Shown: one piece after another, positions 8,063-18,739 of the stretch
How the letters are laid out: each line of letters opens with the position of its first letter
How positions within the stretch are numbered: the stretch's first letter is position 1
NCBI RefSeq assembly: GCF_000972705.2
Contig: NZ_LATL02000154.1
Location: forward strand, 1-36,805
DNA length: 36,805 nucleotides
Reading direction: 5' to 3'
DNA from: Limnoraphis robusta CS-951
GTDB taxonomy: Bacteria > Cyanobacteriota > Cyanobacteriia > Cyanobacteriales > Microcoleaceae
Program-made: the position numbers and the translations under genes
Notes under the pieces: model-generated
What the model saw: only the letters and a program-made list of their open reading frames with translations
Told to the model about the DNA's origin: nothing
Databases searched by the model: none

Positions 8063-9258
8063 CAGATTCCGTGAGTCAATTAGAACAGGTGTCGTTTCTA
8101 CTGCTTATACCAAGTGGCTCACTCTCTGCCAGTATGCACCAAGCCAGTTAGATTTATTTGATTAGTTAAAGATGTACTCAACTGACTTGAACCCTGATTC
8201 TATAGAACTTAACAGCCTCTCAAAAAATTTTTTTGGGGAGGGGAGCTGGTATTTTTACAGAGGGGTTAAGGTATTTATGGGTAGGGGAATGAGTATTTCC
8301 AGCCTCATACTCAAGTATATGCCTAATCGGTGTTTGAAGGGAATTTTGAGGGCAAGTTTTTAGCCGATCAAAGCTGAACTCAAAAATCCTCGGGGTAACT
8401 CAGGTCATAACCTTTGATAGTTCTAGCTTTCAAGCTTTTTGAACTCGAAAATTTTGAGGGCATAGACACGTATATCAAACCCCCCTATATAAAAATGTTA
8501 ACTTAGATACAGAATTGAATTCCGTGACAGCACTGGGGGAGCTTGAGAGGCTGACTCCAGTTTTTTTTAGGGGTATGAGTACAAAATAAACAGGGGTCTA
8601 TTTAAAGGAAATAATAGGCTCAAGACCTTATGAATAAAACAATAGAGGGTGAGTACACAAATACAGCTCACTCTGGTTAAAAAGACTAGAACCCAACCTA
8701 AAAAATACTAAAACCTTACCCCAAAAGAAATATTCAACCCAGATTCCATAAAGGTTTGAAAGGGTGAGTACATCCTTAACTAATCCAATAAACCTGAACC
8801 GGATGCCAAATTCAAGGGGCGTCTGAAGATGGATGGTATAAAGTTGCTAACGCTGAAAAACGAGTACAACCTAATTCACAGTTAGGAATTTGGAATTGCC
8901 GAAAGCGCGGGATGAGTCCGGAAGCTTAAAGTGAGGAGAATCAGGGAAAGAAACTAAACGAGGAAACAATAGCCAACTCAAAAGCTAATTGTACGCTGAG
9001 TATAGAGATTAATCTTTCTAGTTTCTCGTTCCCTCATATCCTTCTGAGCTAAGGAAGGAGTGGCTTATCCTCCATCATGCTTGCATGAGGAATTCCAAAG
9101 AAACGGATATCGAATACGGAAAAAACTCTTCGGAGTAGATCGAGGCTAGTTTTTAGCCCATATCGATGCTCACTCACAACGACCGACTAAGGTTGTTTTC
9201 CGATTTTTCCGTTCCTTTTGATTGATCTCAAAGTCCTTCTCACTATTTACGGAATTCA
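8063..9258. promoter_or_regulatory. Divergent nifP-nifB control region
   Basis: This 1.2-kb spacer separates nifP (minus) from nifB (plus) and has no supported gene. It carries four GAGTACA motifs at 8577-8583, 8651-8657, 8766-8772 and 8862-8868; the first three are preceded by GGGTAT or AGGGT. A GGCTA/TAGCC hairpin sits at 9144-9158. In cyanobacteria the nifB and nifP promoters are known targets of the activator CnfR (PatB), so these repeats are candidate operator elements. I do not know the CnfR consensus well enough to claim a match. No GTA-N8-TAC NtcA site was found. The length suggests a long nifB 5' leader. Confidence 0.65.
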
Positions 9259-10719
9259 ATGTTACATCCTAAAGGCACTCTGACACTCGAAACTCAGACC
9301 GCTACACCGTCTCCGGTTTCCGACAAAAAATCAGGAAACTGTGGCTGTGATTCTTCTACTCAGAAGAAAATCACAGACGAGAAACTCCTAGAGCGTATTG
9401 AGAAACACCCCTGTTACAGCGAACAAGCCCATCATCACTATGCCCGGATGCACGTTGCTGTTGCACCCGCTTGTAACATTCAGTGCAACTACTGCAACCG
9501 CAAATATGACTGTGCAAACGAAAGCCGCCCCGGAGTTGTCAGTGAACTCCTCACCCCAGAAGAAGCGGCGCACAAAGTCTTAGTGGTTGCAGGTAAAATT
9601 CCTCAAATGACGGTTTTGGGCATTGCTGGCCCTGGTGATCCCTTAGCCAACCCCGAAAAAACCTTCCGCACCTTTGAATTAATTGCAGACAAAGCACCTG
9701 ATATTAAATTGTGCTTGTCTACCAACGGCTTGATGTTACCCGATTACATCGATCGCATCAAAGCCTTAAATATCGATCACGTCACCATCACCATCAACAT
9801 GGTAGACCCCGAGATCGGTGAAAAGATTTATCCTTGGGTTCACTATGGTCGTCGTCGCTATCGCGGCATTGAAGGAGTCAGAATCCTTCACGAACGTCAG
9901 ATGGAAGGATTAGATGCCCTCAGAGAAGCAGATATCCTCTGCAAAGTGAACTCGGTAATGATTCCGGGAGTCAACGACGAACACTTACAAGAAGTTCATG
10001 AAGTGGTTCGGTCAAAAGGCGCATTCCTCCACAACATTATGCCCCTGATTTCCGCTCCCGAACACGGTACTCACTACGGTTTAACCGGACAACGGGGACC
10101 GACTCCCAAAGAATTAAAAAATCTGCAAGATAACTGTGCAGATGGTCTGAAGTTGATGCGTCACTGTCGTCAATGTCGTGCAGATGCCGTTGGACTCTTG
10201 GGAGAAGATCGCAGCCAAGAATTTACTAAAGATAAATTCATGGATATGCCCCAGGAATACAATTTTGAACAACGTCAGGAAGTTCACGCCGGAATTGAGA
10301 CATTCCGTGAACAACTTGAAGCCGCCAAGCAACAACAAGAGGCAAAGCAACCCGCCAAAAATCAACCCAAGATTTTGGTTGCGATCGCCACAAAAGGCAG
10401 TGGGTTGGTTAACCAACACTTCGGCCATGCCAAAGAATTCCAAATCTATGAAGTCGATGGCATCGAAGCGCGTTTTGTCGGACACCGAAAAATTGATCAT
10501 TTCTGTCAAGGTGGATACGGCGAAGACGCAACGCTAGAGAATATCATCAAAACTATCTCCGACTGCCAAGGTGTACTGGTTTCTAAGATTGGAGATTGTC
10601 CCAAAAAAGAATTGACCGAAGCTGGAATTGAAGTCTTTGAAGCTTACGACACTATCGATAAAGTCGCTCTAGACTTCTACGAGCAGTACATCCAAAAGAC
10701 TGAAGCTGGAAATAACTGA
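9259..10719 (+). CDS. nifB: FeMo-cofactor biosynthesis radical SAM protein NifB with NifX-like C-terminus
   Basis: NifB uses SAM radical chemistry to fuse two [4Fe-4S] units and insert carbide, making NifB-co, the precursor of FeMo-co. The 486-residue protein has the radical SAM motif C72-x3-C76-x2-C79, followed by KYDC and the [11 protein letters not shown] glycine-rich SAM-binding segment. A C-terminal NifX/NafY-like domain starts near residue 372 ([24 protein letters not shown]). A glutamine/lysine-rich linker (about 350-370) joins the two. This two-domain form is the usual cyanobacterial one. The ATG at 9259 has only a weak upstream CGGAA. It is the first gene of the plus-strand nif arm. 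Confidence 0.97.
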   Translation: MLHPKGTLTLETQTATPSPVSDKKSGNCGCDSSTQKKITDEKLLERIEKHPCYSEQAHHHYARMHVAVAPACNIQCNYCNRKYDCANESRPGVVSELLTPEEAAHKVLVVAGKIPQMTVLGIAGPGDPLANPEKTFRTFELIADKAPDIKLCLSTNGLMLPDYIDRIKALNIDHVTITINMVDPEIGEKIYPWVHYGRRRYRGIEGVRILHERQMEGLDALREADILCKVNSVMIPGVNDEHLQEVHEVVRSKGAFLHNIMPLISAPEHGTHYGLTGQRGPTPKELKNLQDNCADGLKLMRHCRQCRADAVGLLGEDRSQEFTKDKFMDMPQEYNFEQRQEVHAGIETFREQLEAAKQQQEAKQPAKNQPKILVAIATKGSGLVNQHFGHAKEFQIYEVDGIEARFVGHRKIDHFCQGGYGEDATLENIIKTISDCQGVLVSKIGDCPKKELTEAGIEVFEAYDTIDKVALDFYEQYIQKTEAGNN

Positions 10720-10841
10720 TCATTGGGGGCGAGAGCAGTTATTTCAGAAAATAGACTCAACACCTCTGTTTTCTCTCTCCACCCCCAACCCAGCACGCCA
10801 AATCTGAATCCAATGTGCAACGAGTTATCAGGAGTCGAGTT

Positions 10842-10928
10842 ATGGCTTACACCACTGATCGATCAACGGATCTCACATCCAGTCACAACCGACGTGACAG
10901 ACTCCAACTGATACCGACCCACCCATGA
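10842..10928 (+). pseudogene. Possible relic of fdxN (start retained, body lost)
   Basis: In most cyanobacterial nif clusters a small 2x[4Fe-4S] ferredoxin gene (fdxN), whose product begins MAYTI, lies between nifB and nifS. Here the 322-base spacer (10720-11041) has no cysteine-rich reading frame. There is, however, an AGGAG ribosome-binding site followed by an ATG whose first codons read MAYT, then 24 unrelated residues (DRSTDLTSSHNRR...) and a stop. The resemblance covers only about a dozen bases, so it may be chance; a deletion that kept the start region of fdxN would explain it. A second stretch, 10960-10978, has GGGTGAGTTGAGT but nothing clear. Low to moderate confidence. Confidence 0.35.
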
Positions 10929-11041
10929 CAACTGATAACGGCACTTGGAACGGCTATATACGGGTGAGTTGAGTCTGAGTGAATCAATTGAAACGTTTTG
11001 ATTTCGTCAAAACTCACCCCGATCAAACTACGGAGAGGGCT

Positions 11042-12244
11042 ATGAAAGACTGTATTTATCTTGACAATAACGCCACAACGCAAGTCGATCAAGCGGTCAT
11101 TGAGGCAATGTTACCTTACCTGACCACCTACTTCGGAAATCCCTCCAGTATGCACACCTTCGGAGGACAGGTCGGACAAGCGGTGAAACAAGCCAGACTT
11201 CAAATTGCTTCCCTTTTGGGGGCTGAAGATTCTGAAATTGTTTTTACCAGTTGTGGCACCGAAGGAGATAATGCAGCCATTCGCGCCGCACTTTCCGCTC
11301 AACCCAACAAACGGCACATCATCACCACTGTTGTTGAGCATCCGGCAGTCCTGAACTTGTGCAAGCGGTTAGAGAAAGAAGGCTACACGGTCACTTATCT
11401 TTCCGTTGATGATCAAGGCTTGATTGACTTACACGAACTCGAAGCTGCCCTCACAGGCAATACCGCTTTGGTGAGTGTGATGTATGCCAACAACGAAACC
11501 GGCGTGATTTTCCCGATTGAGCAAATTGGACAGCTTGCCAAAGAATATGGGGCGATCTTCCATGTTGATGCCGTGCAAGCGGTGGGCAAAATCCCCCTCA
11601 ACATGAAAACCAGCACGATTGATATGTTGGCGCTGTCGGGTCACAAAATCCATGCCCCTAAAGGCATTGGAGCGCTCTATGTTCGTCGAGGTGTCAGATT
11701 CCGTCCCTTTATGATTGGCGGACACCAAGAACGGGGTCGTCGTGGCGGTACTGAAAATGTTCCGGGGATTGTGGCTCTCGGTAAAGCGGCTGAACTGGCG
11801 AGCGAGCATCTTGCTCATGTTGACCAAGAACAACGCCTGCGCGATCGCTTAGAAAAAGGCATCCTCAGCCGGATTCCGAATACTGTGGTGAATGGTCATC
11901 CAACAAAACGCTTACCGAATACCACCAATATTGGCTTCAAGTATATCGAGGGAGAAGCGATACTCTTATCACTGAACCAGTTTGGCATCTGTGCCTCCTC
12001 CGGTTCGGCTTGCACTTCGGGTTCTCTAGAACCATCTCACGTTTTGCGAGCCTTGGGACTTCCTTATAGTGTCCTCCATGGATCAATTCGTTTTTCTCTG
12101 TCTCGCTACACTACTGAAGCTGAAATTGATCGGGTGTTAGAAGTGATGCCACAAGTCGTTGATCGTCTGCGAGCGATGTCTCCGTTCAATAGTGATGATG
12201 CCGATTGGTTGAAAGAGCAAGAAAAAGCTGTAATGGCTCATTAA
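11042..12244 (+). CDS. nifS: Cysteine desulfurase NifS
   Basis: NifS removes sulfur from cysteine with PLP and passes it as persulfide to NifU for Fe-S cluster assembly. From the chosen ATG the protein has 400 residues, typical for NifS. It begins MKDCIYLDNNATTQVD; the PLP lysine is K202 in SGHKIHAPKG, and the catalytic cysteine is C324 in SGSACTSGSLEPSHVL, the group-I (NifS/IscS) type of active-site loop. A longer reading from a GTG at 10979 adds 21 residues with no family similarity; the ATG at 11042 has GGAGAGGG upstream and is preferred. Lies between nifB and nifU as usual, but without the fdxN gene normally before it. Confidence 0.96.
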   Translation: MKDCIYLDNNATTQVDQAVIEAMLPYLTTYFGNPSSMHTFGGQVGQAVKQARLQIASLLGAEDSEIVFTSCGTEGDNAAIRAALSAQPNKRHIITTVVEHPAVLNLCKRLEKEGYTVTYLSVDDQGLIDLHELEAALTGNTALVSVMYANNETGVIFPIEQIGQLAKEYGAIFHVDAVQAVGKIPLNMKTSTIDMLALSGHKIHAPKGIGALYVRRGVRFRPFMIGGHQERGRRGGTENVPGIVALGKAAELASEHLAHVDQEQRLRDRLEKGILSRIPNTVVNGHPTKRLPNTTNIGFKYIEGEAILLSLNQFGICASSGSACTSGSLEPSHVLRALGLPYSVLHGSIRFSLSRYTTEAEIDRVLEVMPQVVDRLRAMSPFNSDDADWLKEQEKAVMAH

Positions 12245-12286
12245 GAGGCAAGAGGCAAGAGGCAAGAGGTAATAGGCAAGAGGTAA
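12244..12286 (+). repeat. Short tandem heptamer repeat AAGAGGC
   Basis: Directly after the nifS stop the sequence repeats AGAGGCA three times and then continues with degenerate copies (GGTAATAGGCAAGAGGTAA). This matches the short tandemly repeated repetitive sequences common in filamentous cyanobacteria. Confidence 0.8.
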
Positions 12287-12320
12287 TTCTAAACTTCTGA
12301 CTGGCTGACCTCACGACTCC

Positions 12321-12383
12321 GGGGCGGGTTTATATAAGTTATCTGTGGAACACGATCAATCTAGACTGAACCCGCCCCTACAG
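12321..12383. repeat. Hairpin repeat with GGGGCGGGTT arms in the nifS-nifU spacer
   Basis: GGGGCGGGTT (12321-12330) and AACCCGCCCC (12369-12378) form a perfect 10-bp stem around a 38-base AT-rich loop, and TACAG follows. The arms and the CCCCTACAG end match the repeat at 1-132, so it is the same mobile or dispersed family with a different loop. Confidence 0.75.
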
Positions 12384-12453
12384 AACCTCCTGACTCCTGA
12401 CTCCTAACTTCTCACTGCATAACTGATAACTGATCACTGTACAAGAGGTTGCC

Positions 12454-13350
12454 ATGTGGGACTACACCGAAAAAGTAATGGAATATTTCCAAAATCCCCG
12501 CAATCAGGGAACCATTACTGATACTCAAGAAGGCGAAAAGGTTGTTACTGGAGAAGTGGGTAGTATCGCCTGTGGGGATGCTCTCCGTCTTCACCTCAAA
12601 ATTGACGAAGCAACACAAACAATTACCGATGCCCGATTTCAAACGTTTGGTTGTGCTAGTGCGATCGCTTCTTCTGAAGCTTTAACTGAATTACTCATCG
12701 GTAAAAAAGTTGAAGAAGCGATGCAGCTTACCAACCGCCAAATTGCTGATTATTTGGGTGGATTACCGGAAGAAAAAATGCACTGTTCTGTGATGGGACA
12801 GGAAGCATTAGAAGCGGCGATTCATACCTATAAAGGGATTCCGATTGAAACTCACGAAGAAGACGACGGTCGCTTAGTTTGTTCTTGTTTTGGAATTAGT
12901 GAACCTCGGATTCGTCGGATTATTCTAGAGAATAATCTTGATACAGCCGAACAAGTGACTAATTATGTGAAAGCTGGCGGCGGCTGTGGTTCTTGTCTGG
13001 CCGATATTGATGATATTTTGATTGAAGTTTCTGAAGCAAGAATTTCGGGGATGTCATCAAGTCCTGTTTATCAAACAGCCTCAGCTACAGCGACCTTAAC
13101 TGCACCGAAAGTTCTCACTAACCTGCAAAAAATTACGCTGATTCAGCAGGTGTTAACCGAACAAATCCAACCTATCTTAGCAAAAGATGGCGGCAATGTA
13201 GAACTGTTTGATGTAGAAGGCGATATCGTCAAAGTAATTCTGCAAGGGGCTTGTAGTAGTTGTGCAAGCAGTACAGAAACCCTGAAGATTGCGATTGAAG
13301 GCACATTACGTCAACTGGTTTCACCCAACATCATTGTGCAATCGGTTTGA
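12454..13350 (+). CDS. nifU: Fe-S cluster scaffold NifU
   Basis: NifU assembles Fe-S clusters from NifS-derived sulfur and delivers them to NifH, NifB and NifDK. The 298-residue protein has all three domains of full-length NifU. There is an IscU-like N-terminal domain (about 1-125) with cysteines in SIACGDALRL, FGCASAIASSEA and HCSVMG. A central [2Fe-2S] ferredoxin-like domain follows with CSCFG and GGGCGSC. The C-terminal Nfu domain carries GACSSCASS. The start MWDYTEKVMEYFQNPRNQG is diagnostic. It is separated from nifS by about 210 bases of repeats, including ACTGATAACTG-type copies just upstream of the ATG. Confidence 0.97.
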   Translation: MWDYTEKVMEYFQNPRNQGTITDTQEGEKVVTGEVGSIACGDALRLHLKIDEATQTITDARFQTFGCASAIASSEALTELLIGKKVEEAMQLTNRQIADYLGGLPEEKMHCSVMGQEALEAAIHTYKGIPIETHEEDDGRLVCSCFGISEPRIRRIILENNLDTAEQVTNYVKAGGGCGSCLADIDDILIEVSEARISGMSSSPVYQTASATATLTAPKVLTNLQKITLIQQVLTEQIQPILAKDGGNVELFDVEGDIVKVILQGACSSCASSTETLKIAIEGTLRQLVSPNIIVQSV

Positions 13351-14861
<1,511 letters not shown>

Positions 14862-14875
14862 TCAAATCGTCAACC

Positions 14876-14922
14876 GTTAACCGTTAACAATCGTAAAAAT
14901 AGAAAACTTGTTAACGGTTAAC
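14876..14922 (+). promoter_or_regulatory. 15-bp perfect inverted repeat between nifH and nifD
   Basis: GTTAACCGTTAACAA (14876-14890) and TTGTTAACGGTTAAC (14908-14922) pair perfectly around a 17-base loop, 15 bases after the nifH stop. Stem-loops at this place are known in other cyanobacteria and are thought to stabilise the abundant nifH transcript or mark a processing site. There is no T-run after it, so it is not a standard terminator. Confidence 0.8.
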
Positions 14923-14985
14923 TCCCCACGCAACGCCATGAGCGCGGCTTCACTAATCGCTAATCACCAACAACAGAGGAACACC

Positions 14986-16434
14986 ATGTCAACTGTAGAG
15001 GACAACAAACAGTTAATTCAGGACGTTCTAGAAGCTTATCCAGAGAAAGCCAAGAAACAACGGGCCAAGCATCTTAACGTCCATGAAGAAGGCAAAGCCG
15101 ACTGCGGAGTCAAATCCAACGTCAAATCACTTCCCGGTGTAATGACCGCTCGAGGTTGTGCTTATGCAGGTTCCAAAGGGGTGGTTTGGGGTCCGATCAA
15201 GGACATGGTACACATCTCTCATGGTCCTGTCGGTTGCGGTTATTATTCCTGGTCAGGTCGTCGCAACTACTACATCGGAACCACCGGAGTTGACACCTTC
15301 GGTACCATGAACTTCACCTCCGACTTCCAAGAGCGCGACATCGTATTCGGTGGAGACAAAAAACTCGCCAAAATCATCACAGAAATTGAAGAACTGTTCC
15401 CCCTCAATGGTGGGATTAGTATTCAGTCAGAATGTCCGGTTGGTCTAATCGGAGACGACATTGAAAGCGTTGCTCGTGAAGGCAGCAAAGAAACTGGGAA
15501 GACTATTGCTCCCGTTCGTTGTGAAGGCTTCCGGGGTGTTTCTCAGTCTTTAGGACACCACATCGCCAACGACATCATCCGCGACTGGGTATTCCCCCAA
15601 GCCGACAAAGAAAACCTAGAATTTGAAGCCACCGACTATGATGTAGCCATCATCGGAGACTACAACATCGGTGGAGACGCTTGGGCTAGCCGTATCCTCC
15701 TCGAAGAAATGGGATTGCGGATTGTTGCTCAGTGGTCTGGAGACGGCACCCTGCATGAGATGAAGATGACTCCCAAGGTCAAAATGAACCTCATCCACTG
15801 CTATCGGTCGATGAACTACATCAGCCGCCACATGGAAGAAAAGTATGGTATTCCCTGGTTAGAATACAACTTCTTCGGCCCCACCAAAATTGCAGAATCT
15901 CTCCGGGCGATCGCAGCCAACTTCGATGACAATATCAAAGAAGGTGCAGAGCGCGTCATCGCTAAATACCAAAAGCAAGCTGAGGATGTAATCGCTAAAT
16001 ACCGTCCGAAGCTCGAAGGTCAAAAAGTGATGCTGATGGTCGGTGGTTTACGCCCCCGCCACGTTGTTCCCGCTTTCGTAGATTTGGGCATGGAAATCGT
16101 TGGTACGGGCTATGAATTCGCTCACAACGACGACTACAAACGGACTGCCCACTATGTCAAAGATGCAACGGTAATCTATGACGATGTAACGGGTTATGAG
16201 TTCGAGAAATTTGCAGAAGGACTCAAGCCGGATTTAGTTGCAGCAGGCGTTAAAGAGAAATACGTCTTCCAAAAAATGGGCTTACCTTTCCGTCAAATGC
16301 ACTCTTGGGATTACTCTGGTCCCTACCACGGTTATGACGGGTTCGCAATCTTTGCCCGTGACATGGACTTAGCACTCAACAGTCCGACCTGGGGCTTAAT
16401 TGGCGCTCCCTGGAAAAAAACAGTTAAGAGTTAA
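14986..16434 (+). CDS. nifD: Nitrogenase MoFe protein alpha subunit
   Basis: NifD holds the FeMo-cofactor and shares the P-cluster with NifK. From the chosen ATG it has 482 residues. P-cluster ligands are C58 (ARGCAYAG), C84 (PVGCGYYSW) and C150 (QSECPVG). FeMo-co is held by C272 (HCYRSMNY) and H439 ([14 protein letters not shown]). A reading from a TTG at 14908 would add 26 residues but would start inside the stem-loop arm; the ATG at 14986 has AGAGGA upstream and gives the standard N-terminus [15 protein letters not shown]. There is no excision element interrupting the gene, unlike many heterocystous strains. Confidence 0.98.
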   Translation: MSTVEDNKQLIQDVLEAYPEKAKKQRAKHLNVHEEGKADCGVKSNVKSLPGVMTARGCAYAGSKGVVWGPIKDMVHISHGPVGCGYYSWSGRRNYYIGTTGVDTFGTMNFTSDFQERDIVFGGDKKLAKIITEIEELFPLNGGISIQSECPVGLIGDDIESVAREGSKETGKTIAPVRCEGFRGVSQSLGHHIANDIIRDWVFPQADKENLEFEATDYDVAIIGDYNIGGDAWASRILLEEMGLRIVAQWSGDGTLHEMKMTPKVKMNLIHCYRSMNYISRHMEEKYGIPWLEYNFFGPTKIAESLRAIAANFDDNIKEGAERVIAKYQKQAEDVIAKYRPKLEGQKVMLMVGGLRPRHVVPAFVDLGMEIVGTGYEFAHNDDYKRTAHYVKDATVIYDDVTGYEFEKFAEGLKPDLVAAGVKEKYVFQKMGLPFRQMHSWDYSGPYHGYDGFAIFARDMDLALNSPTWGLIGAPWKKTVKS

Positions 16435-16440
16435 TCGTCA

Positions 16441-16624
16441 ACAGTGACCAGTTTAGACAGTGAACAGTCAACAGTGACCAGTGACCAGTCAAGAGTACCA
16501 TGCTACTGATAACTGGTAACTGTAAACTGTAAAAACTGATAACTGAAAACTGTAAAAGCTGGTCACTGCATAACTGAAAACTGATCGCTACAAAACTGGT
16601 CACTGGTCACTGATCACTGATCAC
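16441..16624 (+). repeat. nifD-nifK spacer filled with CAGTGACCAGT / ACTGATAACTG repeats
   Basis: The 227-base spacer is almost entirely degenerate 7- to 11-base units. The left half carries CAGTGACCAGT-type copies and the right half carries the complement, ACTGGTCACTG-type, so the transcript could fold into one long imperfect hairpin. The same units occur at 1207-1268, 12415-12440, 18238-18356 and 20114-20222. nifK has its own ribosome-binding site (CGGAGAG) beyond the repeats. Confidence 0.8.
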
Positions 16625-16661
16625 TGAAATTGAGTAATCCCAACGAACGGAGAGTAACATC

Positions 16662-18197
16662 ATGTCTCAGAACGTCGAGAATATTAAAGATCACGTAGAG
16701 TTATTTCGCCAGCCCGAATACCAAGAGCTGTTTGCCAACAAGCGGGAAGTTGAAGGAATGCCCGCTTCTGAGGAAGTTGATAAAGTTGCAGAATGGACGA
16801 AATCCTGGGAATACCGCGAAAAGAACTTTGCTCGTGAAGCGCTGACTATCAACCCCGCAAAAGCTTGTCAACCTTTAGGTGCGATTTTAGCGGCCGTTGG
16901 TTTTGAAGGTACACTGCCTTTCGTTCATGGTTCTCAAGGTTGTGTGGCTTACTTCCGTACTCACTTCACTCGTCACTTCAAAGAACCCTTCAGTGCGGTT
17001 TCGAGTTCGATGACTGAAGATGCAGCCGTTTTCGGTGGTCTGAAGAACATGATTGATGGGCTACAAAACTCCTATGCCCTCTACAAACCGAAAATGATTG
17101 CTGTCTGCACCACCTGTATGGCAGAGGTAATCGGAGATGACTTAGGTGCCTTCATCGGAAACGCTAAAGCAGCAAACGCCATCCCTGAAGATTTACCTGT
17201 TCCTGCTGCCCATACGCCCAGCTTTGTCGGTTCTCATGTCACAGGTTATGACAATATGCTCAAGAGCATTCTGTCAGATCTGACCGAAGGCAAAAAGAAA
17301 GAAACCAAAAACGGCAAAATCAACTTCATTCCTGGCTTTGAAACCTACATGGGCAACCTGCGGGAACTGAAGCACATCATCTCTGCGATGGGAATTGATG
17401 CAACGATTTTAGCCGACAACGAACTCTATTTGGATTCTCCGAATACAGGTGAATTCAAGATGTACCAAGGTGGTACAACTCTAGAAGATGCGGCTGACTC
17501 CATCAATGGTGAATTTACCTTCGCTCTACAAGCTTATCCCACCGTTCAAACTCGCAAATATATCGAGAAGAAATGGAAGCAAGACACAGCCGTTGCTCGT
17601 CCTTGGGGCGTTCGCGGAACTGATGAGTTCTTGATGAAGTTGTCTGAAGTTAGCGGAAAACCAATTCCTGAAGAACTCGAACTCGAGCGGGGTCGTGCAG
17701 TTGACGCCATGACAGATTCTCAAGCTTGGGTTCATGGTAAGCGCGCTGCTATTTATGGTGATCCCGATTTAGTGATGGGAATGTTGCAGTTCATGCTGGA
17801 AATGGGGATTGAACCTGTTCACATTCTTGTTACCAACACCACCAACGAATTTGAAGAAGAAGCGAAAGCACTACTTGCTTCTAGTCCTCATGGTCAACAA
17901 GCGACCATTTGGGGCGGCAAAGACCTCTGGCATTTACGCTCACTGCTGTTTACTGAACCCGTTGACTTCTTCATTGGAAATTCCTACGGTAAATACCTGT
18001 GGCGCGATACCAAGATTCCTTTAGTTCGTATTGGTTATCCGATCTTTGATCGTCATCACCTGCACCGCTATTCAACAATTGGTTATTCCGGTGCGATTAA
18101 CCTGCTGAACTGGATTGTCAATACAATCTTTGAAGACTTAGATCGCAGCACCAGCATCGTTGCGAAAACCGACATCTCCTTCGACTTGGTTCGTTAA
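16662..18197 (+). CDS. nifK: Nitrogenase MoFe protein beta subunit
   Basis: NifK pairs with NifD to form the alpha2-beta2 MoFe protein and supplies half of the P-cluster ligands. The 511-residue protein has P-cluster cysteines C69 (PAKACQPLG), C94 (GSQGCVAYF) and C152 ([12 protein letters not shown], with C149 beside it), plus the SSSMTED segment with the conserved serine near the P-cluster. Phrases such as [29 protein letters not shown] are typical. The start ATG has CGGAGAG upstream. It is separated from nifD by a repeat-filled spacer and followed by a GC-rich hairpin. Confidence 0.98.
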   Translation: MSQNVENIKDHVELFRQPEYQELFANKREVEGMPASEEVDKVAEWTKSWEYREKNFAREALTINPAKACQPLGAILAAVGFEGTLPFVHGSQGCVAYFRTHFTRHFKEPFSAVSSSMTEDAAVFGGLKNMIDGLQNSYALYKPKMIAVCTTCMAEVIGDDLGAFIGNAKAANAIPEDLPVPAAHTPSFVGSHVTGYDNMLKSILSDLTEGKKKETKNGKINFIPGFETYMGNLRELKHIISAMGIDATILADNELYLDSPNTGEFKMYQGGTTLEDAADSINGEFTFALQAYPTVQTRKYIEKKWKQDTAVARPWGVRGTDEFLMKLSEVSGKPIPEELELERGRAVDAMTDSQAWVHGKRAAIYGDPDLVMGMLQFMLEMGIEPVHILVTNTTNEFEEEAKALLASSPHGQQATIWGGKDLWHLRSLLFTEPVDFFIGNSYGKYLWRDTKIPLVRIGYPIFDRHHLHRYSTIGYSGAINLLNWIVNTIFEDLDRSTSIVAKTDISFDLVR

Positions 18198-18211
18198 TCG
18201 CTCACTAGGTT

Positions 18212-18231
18212 AGCCCGCCAAAAAGCGGGCT
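18212..18231 (+). terminator. GC-rich hairpin after nifK (possible attenuator)
   Basis: AGCCCGC (18212-18218) and GCGGGCT (18225-18231) form a perfect 7-bp stem with loop CAAAAA, 14 bases past the nifK stop. TTCCTAC follows rather than a long T-run, so it probably acts as a partial terminator or mRNA 3' stabiliser that lowers expression of the biosynthetic genes downstream. Confidence 0.6.
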
Positions 18232-18237
18232 TCCTAC

Positions 18238-18356
18238 ACAGTGAACAGTAATCAGTAAACAGTGACCAGTGAAAAGAAAATATTGATAACTGATAACTGT
18301 TAATCGATAACTGAAAACACTGATCACTGATAACTGTAAACTGATTACTGTAAAAG
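18238..18356 (+). repeat. Repeat-filled spacer between nifK and the Mo-nitro_C-like gene
   Basis: CAGTGAACAGT, CAGTGACCAGT, ACTGATAACTG and ACTGATCACTG units fill the spacer, again with one arm orientation on the left and the complementary one on the right, allowing a long imperfect hairpin. The next gene starts after AGAGG at 18355-18359. Confidence 0.75.
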
Positions 18357-18364
18357 AGGTTGCT

Positions 18365-18691
18365 ATGGCAATCACTCATACCCACCAAGCTAATACTTAT
18401 TCTACCCCTTCATCTCCGGCCAAACCTAAACTTGACCTTTTGGCTCCCTTACGCCGTTGGGTAGACCTAATCGAAGTCAAAAACGCCAACTACGCTCACA
18501 TCATCTGCCGACTGATTCCTTGTGATTGTCCATTTGACCGTGATATTGCTCTATTCGGACGCAAGCTGTTTCATATTCCACCCTTATGTGAATTGAATCC
18601 TCTCTATAACGAGTTTGTCGGTTTGCGTTTCCGGGCTTTGAGTTACCTAGCCGATGAATGCGGTGAAGACATCTCCCAATACATTTGTTGA
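18365..18691 (+). CDS. Mo-dependent nitrogenase C-terminal-like protein (PF06967 type)
   Basis: This 108-residue protein resembles the cyanobacterial Mo-dependent nitrogenase C-terminus family (Mo-nitro_C). Recognisable phrases are LRRWVDLIEVKNANYAHIICRLIPCDCPFDRDI and PLCELNPLYNEFVGLRFRALSYLADECG. The cysteine cluster C-x4-C-x-C (ICRLIPCDC), with further cysteines near the end, would allow metal or Fe-S binding, but this is not shown. The family is known from cyanobacterial nif clusters, often between nifK and nifE as here; its function is unknown. The first 25 residues are Ser/Thr/Pro-rich and probably disordered. The start ATG has AAGAGG upstream. Confidence 0.85.
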   Translation: MAITHTHQANTYSTPSSPAKPKLDLLAPLRRWVDLIEVKNANYAHIICRLIPCDCPFDRDIALFGRKLFHIPPLCELNPLYNEFVGLRFRALSYLADECGEDISQYIC

Positions 18692-18739
18692 TGGGTTTAA
18701 CAGCGTAAAACTGATAACTGTAGACGATACATCCCTGCT

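Noticed and set aside
8172..8363. 63-codon gene in the nifP-nifB spacer
   Set aside because: The frame runs through homopolymer-rich DNA with no family resemblance or good start signal, inside a control region.
8890..8990. Hammerhead-ribozyme-like pieces (GATGAGTCCGG and GAAAC) upstream of nifB
   Set aside because: The essential CTGATGA core is not present (it reads CGGGATGAG) and the helices do not close with the right spacing.
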